Of a stretch of 64,000 bases of DNA, positions 1-10,853 are shown piece after piece (position 1 is the first letter of the stretch; the number at the start of each line of letters is the position of its first letter). Under the pieces are notes generated by a model. That model was not told the DNA's origin and ran no database searches. It saw only the letters and a list, made by a program, of their open reading frames with translations. The stretch spans positions 248,001-312,000 of the forward strand of contig CAOLHI010001802.1 of assembly GCA_948474755.1 (NCBI GenBank). Reading direction: 5' to 3'. The translations under genes and the position numbers were made by a program. The DNA is from Ctenosaura bakeri. Its lineage: Eukaryota; Chordata; Lepidosauria; Squamata; Iguanidae.

Positions 1-3000
1 ACAGGTTACATTACGTATTGGAATTGGGGTCTCTTTCTTTCTTGCACTTTCCCAAAGGGAATGAGGGGCGTTTTCCTTGCTCAGCACTTCTGCCAAGGGT
101 TATCCAGCATGAAAAAAAAAACTCTTTTATATGGAAGAAAAGTGCTGGACTTGTGTTAAACATTCATCTGTGCAACATCTCTCGACTGCATCTCTCCTTT
201 TCTTAAAAAAGACATATTTTATTTCAACAATTAAGTGTGTACTGCCCTTATGTTCTGATTTGTTTCATTTTTTTTAAGGAACTCTTTCATTCCATTTCCT
301 GCCACTGAATTACAGCAGGAAGAACATAAATCTGTTGTTAATCTCTGCATTGTTTACGAAACATGTTTTCTTTAACCAGAAATTCCAGGCCAGCAAGATA
401 GCCTTTTCTCTCTGTTGTCTCCTCCAAGGAGAACAAAGAAGGCGTGAATTTGTTCAAGATCAGCAATTGTGTGACTGAGAATGAGCCAGTTTTCATTTCT
501 CTGCAGGAACTTGGGGATTTTCTTTGGGAGTGGTTTTGGGGTGATTTTTGTGCAAGCATATAATTTTTCTTTTTTTCCTCTTTATTTTCACAAATTGGCT
601 CTTGCATTTGTAGCTCAGGAAGCCCAGAGTAGACTGGCCACTGAAGAAGAAGAACATGCCAATCCACCACATGTTAGCCAGCCAGAACAACATGTTAGCC
701 ATAAGGATTGCAATAGGGAAGTTGCAGAAAAGGAAACTGTTCTTTTTCAAAATCTGTTCTTTCCCAAGTTTCTAGTCCTCAAGGAAACATTCAATTGTTA
801 AGCTGCAGATCTCTTTTGCCTCTTGAGCATTTGCATAACAATGGGGCCAGACCATGACTCTTCAACAGCTCCCTTTTTTTAAAAAAAATCTCTTGGTTTG
901 AGAAGGTGGGGGTCTTGAGGCAAACCTCTTTTTAAACTTCATCCAAAATTTAGTAATTGCTTTTGACATAAAAATTGCCAGTGTGAGAAGTAAAATATAT
1001 TTTAGTATTTGAGCTTTTGAAATACAATGGAGCCTTAAGCATAAATCTTAGAAACTGGCAGCTTGGAGCCGAGAAGACCTTGGAGCAAAGAGGAACCAGG
1101 CAGATAAAAAAAAAAATCAATAGTGAGACTGAATTACTTGCTCATGTGAACTTTACTAAGGCGAGGCTTGCTCCTTTTGTGACGGAAGGACTGTTTTCTC
1201 TAGAACGCAGAGGAAAACTGCAATATCTTTATTGAGCCTCAGCAGATAGGAATTTTTGGAAAGACTAGTTCAAAATGTAGTTTCTTGCTTTTGATTCTAA
1301 TTTGTGACCAGTTAATGTTTTCATACAGTGACATTTGTGGATGGATGCTATAGGTTGGATCAAGATCATGACTTTTTTAAGTCCTGTTAATTTCAGTGGT
1401 CTTCCTGTTAAATATGACAAAAGCTGGAATCTTTTTGATGTCTTATGCATTTATAAGTTCCCCTGTGGAAGTAATTAAACATTTTTGTCCTTAGAAACAC
1501 ATTATTTCAGTAAGCTAGAAACGTACATGGAAGAGATGACAGTACTCACATTGTGATTTCACTTTAGTGAATTGCTAAACACACCAGGAAATGGCTTTTG
1601 CTTCCAATTTTTCATCCCTTTGTAATAGCACCTTGCTTTACTACTCCTCTTTGCAGGAATTTTAACCAAGAATGGTTCTGCATAACTGTGAATACTCATG
1701 GCCCCTCTTTTTGTATCTTAAAGCATCTTGACTACACTTTGATACCAGAGGGGGGTGGAAACCCTCCTGGATAGGTTTCCTCCTGCTTTTATTACAGAAG
1801 ATTTTTCCTTTTGGATACTTGAAGAGGGTTAAGCCCCAAACCTGAAAACAACAACAACATCTTAAATGTATTTTTACTTCAATGTTTTTAATGTTCCAGA
1901 AACTTTTGCCTATGGACTGTGTATTTGAATTTGTAATGCTATCATTCAATTGCCTTCATTCAAGTTTTTGATTGCTGATGTATTTCTTTGTAATTGTTGT
2001 TATATGAGGTATTCTTTTAGTAATTTCCGCTTCAGTTGTTATGAGTGTACTGGATGTGGGATGTTATGCTTTCTGCCTTTCCCCCCCTTTCTCTCTCTTT
2101 CCTTTTTAGGTATTTTTAGTGTGATGTTACGAGATTTATAGAAATGTGGTAGAATTTGAACTCAGAACCCACAGGTTTGCCTACTTGTATTGATTTTCAA
2201 CTGATCTTTGTTATTTTTCTGAATTGTTTGCATATTGCTAATGTAAACTTGAGCACAACCCCACTCTCTTTGGGTCTGGGGGATGATGTGCTTTGTTGTT
2301 TTTATCTGCCTACAGATATCATTATTAAAAAGACATCATATCATAGAATAGAAATTTCTGTTAGATAGACCAAAGAAGATCTTGTATGCCAGAGAATACT
2401 GTCAATTAATTGCTGATTTCTCTTACATGCTGTTGCATCTAAGAAGATCAATTGTTGATTTCATGTATCTACTGCTGTACCTATGTGAAGTGCATAACTA
2501 GTTTCATATATCCATTATGTGTACATTATAGTAATAATTCTCTTTCTAAAAGCCCTCTATACTAGAAATATCCTTTTCTTGTTGGGATTATGCTACAGTC
2601 CTGATCTACTGCCCTCCCACATTTTTCATGGAACTGTTTCGCCTTTCTGATTGCTTTCATTCACAAAAGCCTGCTTTTGAATTACAGCATTTCAGGGTTC
2701 CTCTGTTTTGTAGTTGTTGCATTGCATTCACGTCAATGGGAATTCATCCAGTGAACATCGTCCATTGTGAGTGCATTTGTCCATTATTGATATGTTTGCC
2801 AATAAGTTGTTACTGTGGTTCAGACCTGAGCACTAGATATCTCTTTTGATATCAAATAATTTGACCTTTTGCTGGCACACCTGGCTTATGCATTTGCAGG
2901 GGGTCCCCAAAATGCAAGTTCCCAAGGAAGCAGCCGATAAAGACAAGGATTTCTTCCCTTAGGCGGGCATTCCAAAAAGCCTTGGTCAATTGCTCTGGGA

Positions 3001-3540
3001 CCTGGCTTGCAGATGCATCAGATGCATTTTATTTTACAATGATGCTGGATTTGCGCCAATAAACAGCAAGGCCATGATAAGTGCTGCACATGGATAGCAG
3101 CAGTTCAGATCCGCCTTTGTCCAGCCTGAAATTTGCTCTGTTCTTAATGTCTCCTGGTCTGGCCCTCAGGCACAATGTTTGCTACAAAACAAACAAAAAC
3201 ACCCTGATTTTGAGAGTTCACTGGCTGAATTTCAAATTTTATCCCGCCTTGCTGGAATTTGCTTTGTTCTCACCGGACCAAAATTTCCCTAGCCAACTCT
3301 GTCTGGGAAGCCTGAGGGGGGAGGTTGAAATGGAAGATGCATTGTTATAAAAATCTATTTGTTCTGTGGCCCCTGCTCGCTCTTTATCCTTACAGGAAGG
3401 ACCCCAGCGGCAGACTCAAGCTGCTATTTAGAAGGAATGCGCCAGATATCTGATCTTTTAGGGACATTGGTTCTCATTGGTCACTCCGGAGGCTGACCTG
3501 AGACTTCAGTATTGGATTTTGAACTGTGCCTGTTAACCAC
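1..3540. other. unassigned AT-rich sequence
   Basis: No gene, RNA or repeat was recognised here. Open frames are short, in both directions, and lack splice-site or codon support. An antisense frame around 493-750 ends in a Lys/Arg-rich stretch, but nothing ties it to a known protein. It is probably intergenic or intronic DNA, possibly with very old repeat remnants. Confidence 0.5.
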
Positions 3541-3542
3541 TG

Positions 3543-3645
3543 GAAGTAATTTCAGCACTGGCTACATCGACAGTAGATTAGGATTGATTGCACTGAAACT
3601 AAGCAGGGTTGGGCCTGGTCAGCTCTTGGATGAGTGAAAAGTATT
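3543..3645 (+). repeat. 5S-rRNA-derived SINE fragment
   Basis: The stretch around 3595-3640 reads like the internal promoter region of 5S rRNA (GAAACTAAGCAGGGTTGGGCC, then GGTCAGCTCTTGGATGAG). It lacks the rest of the gene, so it is a degraded SINE head rather than a functional 5S gene. A second, longer copy of the same class lies at 4799-5026. Confidence 0.6.
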
Positions 3646-3782
3646 TTTGTCTTGTTTAACTCTGAGTTTCTGTTGTCTATCGCAATGTATGCCAATCATT
3701 CGTAATATACTACCCAATGATAAGCCTGTTGATCTACCTCGAAGGGTCAATGTTACTAGAGAGTCTCAAATTCTACTCCAGG

Positions 3783-4266
3783 GATATGGGATGGGGCTGG
3801 TACTTCCTGTGTGAGGGGGGAAACTGTGAGTGGAGTAAAACCAAACACAGGAAGTCCTAGCCCCCTCCCATGTATTCTAGCCCCCTCCCATGTCTGCCAT
3901 GTCACATGACTACCTCACTATACTGTGGGTGGAAAAAACCAGCCGCCATTACATATTAGCAGGAGGTCACATACCACAAGGGGTCCCAGCCCCTTCCTCA
4001 ACTGTGGCACTTCCTCATTGGTGGAAAATGTTGAAGTGGGAGTGTATGTTGCTACCTGCATATAAAGCCTGGTCAGGCCTCCATGCTTTGTTGCGATCTG
4101 ATCTCTTGATCGCCACCCAGCTGCAGCTGTTTGTATTTTTGTATTTTTGTATTTTTGTACTGAATAAACCTGGCCTACGGGCCCAGCCTTTTGGACCAAG
4201 AAACGTCTTGTTCATTTGCCTGTTTCTCAGAAAAAGCTGGCTCTCCCTAGGGTGCTGGAGGTGACA
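3783..4266 (+). mobile_element. possible solo LTR
   Basis: A stretch of about 480 bp has an LTR-like order of signals. There is a CCCCCTCCCATGT direct repeat upstream, then TATAAA at 4061-4066, AATAAA at 4163-4168 and an end in TGACA at about 4266. At the 5' end, 3783-3811 and 3844-3872 are inverted repeats of each other. No internal retroviral or gypsy coding sequence adjoins it, so it would be a solo LTR. The 5' boundary and target duplication could not be fixed: ACTCC follows the 3' end and also occurs at about 3776. It could instead be an unrelated promoter-like repeat. Confidence 0.35.
4061..4168 (+). promoter_or_regulatory. TATA box and polyadenylation signal of the LTR-like element
   Basis: TATAAA (4061-4066) is followed about 100 bp later by three TGTATTTT-type repeats and AATAAA (4163-4168). 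This spacing fits a U3/R arrangement. No transcript evidence is available. Confidence 0.35.
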
Positions 4267-4798
4267 ACTCCATGCCATGTGTCCTGTTGCAAATGTTGAT
4301 AAATGCACCCTAGGAATCATATTAACCACAAATTCTTTCTGTACTCTCCTTTCACCCCAGCTAAATTCTTTACCACCCACTGCTCCATAGAGCCATACTA
4401 GCTGCTCTCCAAAGGTATCTGGAACCAGTAAGTGGTCAAGCAGGCTTTTCAGTATAGGATATGGATGGGATTGAGATACCTACACCTCTCAATTGTCTAT
4501 AGCAAGAATGCCACAGTAGAGTCTGTTAGTACCCCAGTACCTTACTCAGAGAAATCCTCAAGGAAGGTGCAGTGGCCTTTGATTGCAAGTGCTGCCGTGG
4601 CACAGGTACTCTACAGTGTCATTTCACCCACAAAATTTTGCTCAGAAGGAAGATGCTTCAAAGCAAGACATTTGGGAAAAAAGAAGTGGTAAAGGGAGAG
4701 GGCCAGGGGTTTTTACCCAGGGAGGAAGGGAGGACAGTGCCACAGATCCTCCCTCCTCAAGGGAAGATGGAACAGGAGAAGAAATACCATGCTGGTAC

Positions 4799-5026
4799 AG
4801 TATCATTTGGCCCAAATACCCTAAAGGCACCAGATCCCATCTGATCTTGGAAGGTAAGCAGGGTCAGCCCCAGTTGAAAGGAAGGCTACCAACAAATACC
4901 AGGTGCAGTAGGCTATATTCCACAGGGAAGAACTGGTAAAACCACCTCTGAGTATTCCTTGCCTGAGAAAACCCTATGAAATTCATGGAGTCACAATAAG
5001 TCAGCAAGTAACTTGATACACACAGT
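4799..5026 (+). mobile_element. 5S-rRNA-derived SINE with Bov-B-like tail
   Basis: The head matches 5S rRNA: ATCCCATCTGATCTTGGAAG, then TAAGCAGGGTC, and later ATACCAGGTGCAGTAGGCT. The 3' half contains CCCTATGAAATTCATGGAGTC followed by ACAATAAGTCAGCAAGTAACTT. This is the same tail as in the tRNA-derived SINEs of this window, and it resembles the end of the Bov-B LINE at 56.1 kb. SINEs of the 5S class are RNA polymerase III products mobilised by a partner LINE. The shared tail suggests the partner was Bov-B/RTE. The copy is diverged and probably not transcribed. Confidence 0.75.
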
Positions 5027-5938
5027 ATCACTGTCAAAAATATCTATTCCTCTAGTACAAATAAGCTTCTTTTCTTGCCATTGCTAAGATCCTCCTTCTT
5101 AATTTTCTAAACTACTTTCTTAGTGAAGCAGCTCAAGAAACTGGGCCACTGTATTAGTATTCCAGTAACAATTAGCAAATGTGAGTAAGATATTATTTGT
5201 AAACATAAAGATGGATTTAAAAGGGGCAGTTCCACACTTACTAGTAATAGAATGGCATCAAATCCAAAATTCGCCCCAGGGCATAGGGTTTTTTTTTATC
5301 TCCAGAAAGCATTTTAAAAAGAAAACTATTCACACATACCTCCTGCTGTGCCTGCCACGGAGAAACACTGATCTGAACTCCCAGTGAGGCAGCACACTCT
5401 GTAGACTACAAAAGAGACGAACATTACCTTCAGGGCAATCTTATTCAGCACTGAACAAAACAACAGTAATGTTGCCAGGCCAGCTCTATCAATCCAAAAG
5501 CTTACAGGTTAAAACAAGAAGGAGGAGGAGGAAAAAGAATGGAAGTGAGGAAGGAAAAAGAAAAATACCCATATCATAATATTATAAGCTGTCTTGGGAA
5601 TCTGGTGGCTTTATGAAGAAGCTAGTAAAGTATTGTGGGCCAAGTCACTTTCCTGAATGGGTGTTTCACTAATCAGGAGAGTCAATGGTATTTTATCCCC
5701 AGACTTAATTGGTTTCTTTGTTTATCAGGAAAGTAAATGCAAAGGGGACTTGATGCTTAGAGTAGCTACAAAGGCAGGTGGAAAATGGGGTCTCCTAAAC
5801 TTCTGTATTTAGCTCTGTGCTGCATAACTTGTGCATAAATGCTCTGGAGTTAGTCAAGCAAAACCATAACATTTTGGGGTATTTTTGACTATTTGGAGGC
5901 AAAAAAACCCTCTAAATTGATTTTTTTTTTCATTTCGG
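5027..5938. other. unassigned sequence
   Basis: No gene or clear repeat was recognised. A purine-rich run (5515-5565) is the only notable composition. Confidence 0.5.
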
Positions 5939-6147
5939 TGTTTGTTGTTGTTGTTTACCTTCAAGTTATTTCCCACTTACGGAGTTCCTAAGGCATGGGG
6001 TTTTTAGTGGCTGAGAGTATGTGATGTGCTCAAGGTCACCCAATAGGTTTTTACAGCCAATCAGGGAATCGAACCCTGGTCTCCTAGGTCACAGTCCAAT
6101 ACTCAAACCTGCATAGACTGCACTTTCCCTACCACTGGTTTAGAGTC
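5939..6147 (-). mobile_element. tRNA-derived SINE, reverse orientation
   Basis: It begins with a GTT repeat (the reverse of an AAC tail) and then carries the reverse of the shared SINE tail and body. The body includes CAAGGTCACCCAATAGG and GAATCGAACCCTGGTCTCC, the latter being a reversed B-box. It belongs to the same family as the plus-strand copies at 42474-42664 and 61215-61408. Confidence 0.7.
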
Positions 6148-6149
6148 AT

Positions 6150-7649
6150 AAGGCTTCACCTGTTGGATTCTAATCAGAAATGCTACTTCGTTTTCAGTTC
6201 ATGATATACAAGTGTTATTAAATGCATATACTTTAGTTCCATAAAATGAGCAGTACAATTGGGAAAAGGATATGCTTGCTCAAACATTATTGAGTAAATG
6301 ATGCAAGTACCCTGGCCTATAGATGTTCACTTGGAACTCACATTGTGTTCAGTAGAATTTATTTTCCAAAAGAAAGTGCACAGAAAACTGAATTTCCAAT
6401 ACAGTCTTTAAATTGTACTAGTTCTCCTGCTGGGAGAAGATGGGATGTAACATAGATGAAGACAAGGCATATATACATTCAGACATATATCTTAAAGAAA
6501 TGTAAGGATTTTACCCAGTAACTTTCCCTGGAAAGTAAATTTCAAATGCTTATCTCTGTCTGTCTCAAGACAAACAAATGAAATTCAGTTAGAGCACTTT
6601 TGGCTTTCTTATCTGCAATGAAAAGATGCCTTTAGATTCTGACATCATCATCCTGCTATTTTTTGACCTGCGACTAAATGAATCCTGCCTGAATCTGCTG
6701 AATTAACACAGGGATGTACAGCTGAAATGGGCTAGACTGCAATAAGAGAATTCTAACATACCCTCTTACCAGTGAATGACAAAATTGCCTTTGAATGAAT
6801 CTGATCTCAAATCAGATGTGAGGAGTCTTTTACTAGAAGTAAGTGCCATGCCATGGTTAATTTTACTTAAGAGCCCATGAATCATATTGCATATTCATGA
6901 AAAGATAAAGGAAATGTTATGTGCCATTGCTTTCCTGTGCTGCAGTGCTGATCAGAGCCAGGCAGAAAAGATGCAGTAGGCTTAATTTGCTCCTTTGATT
7001 CCAAATCATTATAGATAAAGTCCCTTTGATTAGTTGTTTTTAATAAATAGAGTTAATAGCTATCATAAGACAATTGCAAAGTAATTGTTAGTGCAATCAA
7101 GAGAACGTCATGGAGGTTTAACACAAAGTAGTGTTTCTTGGGTTCAGAACATTATTCAGTGTTTGCCTTGAATTCATGTTTTTATGAAGCATGAAAGCTA
7201 TACATACCAAATGGATGCTTAATTCCATTTGTAGGTTTTTCAGAGATAAGAACAATAACGTTCTTAAATGTGGCATCAGCAAATGGGATTCAGGCAGCTC
7301 AAAGGAATGAGTATGTTTTCTGCTAAATTTGGTTTGGTCTCAGTACAGTTTTACAACGGCACGCATTGTGACATTGCAGTTACAGAATTAAAGGGAACGG
7401 TACATACGCCGCATTTCATGTTTTGGAACATTCAGGGGAGCTGCAAGACTACAAACAGTTGAATGAAGTAACTAGTGGCTAAAAGAACCTATCAGGCACT
7501 TGTACAATCTCTGCTCATTTCTGAACTTGGAAGAGTTCTTTTTGGAGGACGTCTCCCCAAATTCCCCAGATAGCATGGTCATTTGTTGGCATTCTGAGAA
7601 CTGTAGTTCTCCCTTTCCCTCTCCCTCTCCTAAACATTGCCACATTCTA
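6150..7649. other. unassigned sequence
   Basis: No convincing exon or repeat was found in this AT-rich stretch. Short frames such as 7268-7462 (+) have no recognisable domain. Confidence 0.45.
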
Positions 7650-8160
7650 AATAAGATGCATAAGAAGCTGCTATACCAGGTCAGACTGTTCATCCATATG
7701 ACATAGGTCTCTTTCACACCACACAGTTGGAGCACTTTGTTACTATTTTAACTATCATAGTTCCACGCTATGGAATCTTTGCATTTGAAGTTCCAATGTT
7801 AGAATTCTTTGCCAGAGCGTTCTAATGCCTCATCAAACTACACATCCCAGGATTCTGTAGAATTGAAGCCATTGCACATAATGTGATATCAAAGTGCTGA
7901 TATCAGTGTGAAAGAGATCATAGTCTTTGTTCTTTACTCTGACTGACATTGGTTGTACAGGTTCTTATAGAGATCGGTAAGAATTTTGTTTCAGTTACGT
8001 TCATACAGTTCATATAGAATCTGGATGTGGGACAAAGCAATAATGGTAGATTTGACTTCAGGGAGGAAGGTTTTTCCTGTTACTGATCCTTTCAGCTGGA
8101 GAAGCTAGGGACCAAGCCTGTAAACTTCAGCATGCAAACAATATGCTCTACCCTGAGGGA
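7650..8160 (-). mobile_element. tRNA-derived SINE split by a MITE
   Basis: The left end (AAGAAGCTGCTATACCAGGTC, 7670s) is the reverse of a common SINE/CR1-like 3' end, also seen at 19345-19425. The right end (8105-8150) is a reversed tRNA-like head: B-box region around GGGACCAAGCCTG, A-box region around GCTCTACCCTGAG. The body is interrupted by a 212-bp MITE (7707-7918) flanked by CATAG. Rejoining the flanks restores the order of the family. Confidence 0.6.
7707..7918. mobile_element. MITE, CTCTTTCAC family, 5-bp target duplication
   Basis: The terminal inverted repeats read GTCTCTTTCACAC at the left and GTGTGAAAGAGAT at the right. It is flanked by a perfect 5-bp duplication, CATAG (7702-7706 and 7919-7923). 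There is no coding capacity. It is inserted in an older SINE. Related copies are at 27742-28325, 48148-48735, 51095-51313 and 57500-57712. Confidence 0.8.
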
Positions 8161-8907
8161 AGCATACTCAACCTTCTGCAAGCTTCTTTGAATTAAACAC
8201 TGTTGTTTCCCTGTATACAATACTATGTATGATTGGCAACTCATGTCAGCATTTCTCAGCTTTCCCAGCCTTTGCTGAAAATAACTATGGCTGCACAGAT
8301 ATTTTTAGCACTGAATTGAAATGAAAGTGGAGTTTACCAGTGTTCTGAGAGTACATTGTAATAGAAATCTTTCCTCAATTGCTCATAAGGATGTTGTATT
8401 TTTGCAAGCTTTGAATTCTTCATTTAAATATTTTCCCCAAGGGATGCTCTTGCTGCTTTTGATGGGCAATATTCTAGAAAAACAATTGCAGCTTTATATC
8501 ATCCACTTCCAAATGTGTATGTCAAACTTTTCCACCTACCTTTATACTCTGAGCCCCATAAAGTGGATTGTCAAATGCAGTATTAAAGATCTCTTCAGGC
8601 TTCCTATAAAAAGATACGATGTCAAAGAGAACTGAGGGTTAAAGAATATTGCAAGTTTGGCTTATAAGACAGTGAGAACCAAAGGGAAAACAAAGACCAA
8701 AATCAATTCTGAAACAACAACAACCTAGTCGTCAGACTTACACAGTGCAGGATAATTGAAATGATTTATTTTCCACTTCTAGCTAATGCTACCTAAAGAC
8801 CTATGCCCCATGTCTCTTACATCTCAATATAGTTGCTCCTGCCAACTACAATAGATACATTAAATCAGAAATGGGAATCATATGAACTTCCAGATATTGT
8901 AAGATTG

Positions 8908-8935
8908 ATTATTTATTTATTTATTTATTTATTTA
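8908..8935 (+). repeat. (TTTA)n microsatellite
   Basis: About seven TTTA units, forming the tail end of the reverse-oriented L2 fragment that follows. Confidence 0.9.
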
Positions 8936-9035
8936 AATATTTATACCTTGTCCTATATCAAGAGGTCTCAGGGTGGCTTACAAATAGCATTAAAACAGAT
9001 TAAAGAGGTTAAAAACAGTAAGATAATTTAAATTA
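8936..9035 (-). mobile_element. L2 LINE 3' end fragment
   Basis: AATATTTATACCTTGTCCTA and TCTCAGGGTGGCTTACAAATAG are the reverse of the L2-type 3' UTR end found on the plus strand at 42840-42916. Only about 100 bp remains. It abuts a plus-oriented L2 copy. Confidence 0.55.
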
Positions 9036-9423
9036 AGTTGCATCGATTCCTTGAGATGTCAGATCTGGCTACAGTGACATATGCCTTGCTTACATCTTGG
9101 TTGGACTACTGTAATGCACTCTACATAGGACACTTTGGAAACTGTTCAGAAACTTCAGCGGGTTCAGAATGCTTCAGCCAAAACGCTGAGTTGGACAAGT
9201 ATGTAACTCCCTTGGTAAAACAGCTTCACTGGCTACCTGTTTGTTTCCAGGCACAAATCAAAGTGCTGGTCACAACATATAAAGCCCTATATGGCTTAGG
9301 TCCAGACTATCTGAAAGACTATATCCCCATACAAACCTCCCAGCGTTTTAAGATCTGTAGAGGAGGGCTTTTTCTTGGTCTCACTACCATCACAGGTTTG
9401 CTTGGTGAGGACTCAGGAGAGAG

Positions 9424-10633
9424 CACTGATATAGACTCAAGTCGACTGACTCGGGCCCTTTCCGCGCCGGCCTATTAAAACAGTGCAGAGTGACCTCCAA
9501 CGGAGGTCTTCTGCACCGTGGAGTGGACTGGGGCGGACTACTTTTTGTAGTTCCGCACCTCAGTCTGCTCCGGAGCGACTGGAACTGGTCACGCAGCGTG
9601 CTTTTTAAAAACCTCTTTTTAACCTTTTTCAAAACTAGTGCGTGCCTGCAGATCTGCCGGGGGCAGGCTTTAGGCTGGTGAGCTTCTCCAGTTGGTGGAG
9701 AGCCTCCACCAACTGCAAGCTGCCATTTTGGACGCTGGAGCAGTGCAGAGCGATGAGCTCGCACTGCTCCTCGTCAGGACAGACCCAAATGGACCCACCA
9801 AAAAGCTGGTGAGTAGCGGCAGAGAGCGTTTCCCTCGCTGCATGCGGAAAGGGCCTCAGACTCAAGTCAGACTTAAGTCATTTCAGTGAGTCGACTTAGA
9901 CTTGACTTGGCAAAAATTACACACTGACTCAACTCGACTTGAGACTTGCATATTTTTAGTGACTGACTTGCTGCCTTCAGTTCAGTAACATAACACATTC
10001 ATCCAGAAACCTTACAACCTACTGGTCACAGGATGATCTGTCTCAAGCCCAAAATGTGGACACATTTCTTAGAGGGAACAGCAAACGGATTAGGCAATGG
10101 GCTTGAGGTGCGGTTGAGGTTTGCTCAGCAGTCTGTCCCTGCTTCATGTAGGAGAAGCTTTCTAAAACTTTTCCTAAGAGGAGAAGGCAAGTTTCATATC
10201 CAGAGTGTAGGGTGCATACCTCAGAGGGGAACTGCAAATGTGTTAGGTAATGGCCTTGAGGAGGAAGGATCCTTCCTTCTAAAGCTTTGAAGCTTCAGTA
10301 ATGGAGAATAAGAAGGATCCTATTCCCCACTTCTGAAAAAGCTGCCAGCTTTGCAGATGGGAAGTAAGAAGGATCCTATTCCCCATTTCCAAAGCTTCAG
10401 ACGGTAAAATCACAAAAGTGGAGGGCCAACTCTACTTAAATTGTTAAACTTGTTTGACTATTTGACTCTGTCCAGAAATTCTGTAATACGGGTTGGGGTG
10501 TAAAGTTGGATCCCAGATTTGAGACTTGACTCGAAGACTTGACTTGAAAGTATCTTATAAGGAGTTGAGACTCGACTTGAGACTTGAAGAAAGAGACTTG
10601 AGACTTGGCATAACAGACTTAAATACATCACTG
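9424..10633. mobile_element. non-autonomous hAT element inside L2
   Basis: The ends are imperfect inverted repeats (CACTGATATAGACTCAAGTC at the left; the reverse of the right end is CAGTGATGTATTTAAGTC). It is flanked by a perfect 8-bp duplication, GGAGAGAG (9416-9423 and 10634-10641), the hAT signature. Near both ends it is rich in GACTTGA/CAAGTC motifs. It has internal duplications: AAGGATCCTATTCCCCA occurs twice between 10300 and 10390, and a TTAGGCAATGGGCTTGAGG-like unit occurs near 10090 and 10240. No transposase is present. A 400-bp MITE (9455-9854) is nested inside. Confidence 0.85.
9455..9854. mobile_element. MITE nested in the hAT element
   Basis: It has perfect 11-bp inverted ends (GCCCTTTCCGC and GCGGAAAGGGC), flanked by CTCGG and CTCAG (4 of 5 matching). 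GC content is far above that of its surroundings. Open frames on both strands reflect this GC richness and show no domain. It shares its end type, but not its interior, with the three copies at 13136, 27125 and 39301. Confidence 0.75.
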
Positions 10634-10853
10634 GGAGAGAGCCTTCTCAGTGGCTGCTCCCACCTTCTGGAACTCTCTTCCGTGTGAAGTTTGGCTGGCC
10701 TCTTCCCTGCTGTCCATTCGCAGGCAGGCAAGGACGTTTACATATAAGCAAGCCTTTAATGTATAAGCAGGAAAGCTTCTTATTGGGATGTTTTATTTAC
10801 TTTTTTTAAAAAACTTTTATATGTTTTTGAAATGATTTTATACTGTTTTTATA

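Larger units (their letters stand above)
9036..10853 (+). mobile_element. L2 LINE 3' portion, twice interrupted
   Basis: Translation of 9080-9330 gives L2 reverse-transcriptase C-terminal features: LDYCNALYIG, then PLVKQLHWLPV and TYKALYGLGPDYLKDYI. The 3' part resumes at 10634 with GGAGAGAGCCTTCTCAGTGG and runs through a T-rich 3' UTR. The gap is filled by a 1.21-kb hAT element with a perfect 8-bp duplication. A Vingi-like fragment then interrupts the 3' UTR at 10854. The L2 ending reappears at 11527-11570. Frameshifts and stops make it a fossil. Confidence 0.85.

Noticed and set aside
481..801. 106-codon plus-strand frame with an antisense basic frame
   Set aside because: No recognisable domain, no splice-site framework and AT-rich surroundings; insufficient to call an exon.
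4799..4935. Functional 5S rRNA gene
   Set aside because: The 5S similarity is broken by deletions and substitutions and continues into a Bov-B-like SINE tail, so it is a SINE.
9390..9889. Overlapping open frames on both strands
   Set aside because: They lie wholly in a GC-rich MITE nested in a hAT element. Stop codons are rare for compositional reasons and no domain is visible.
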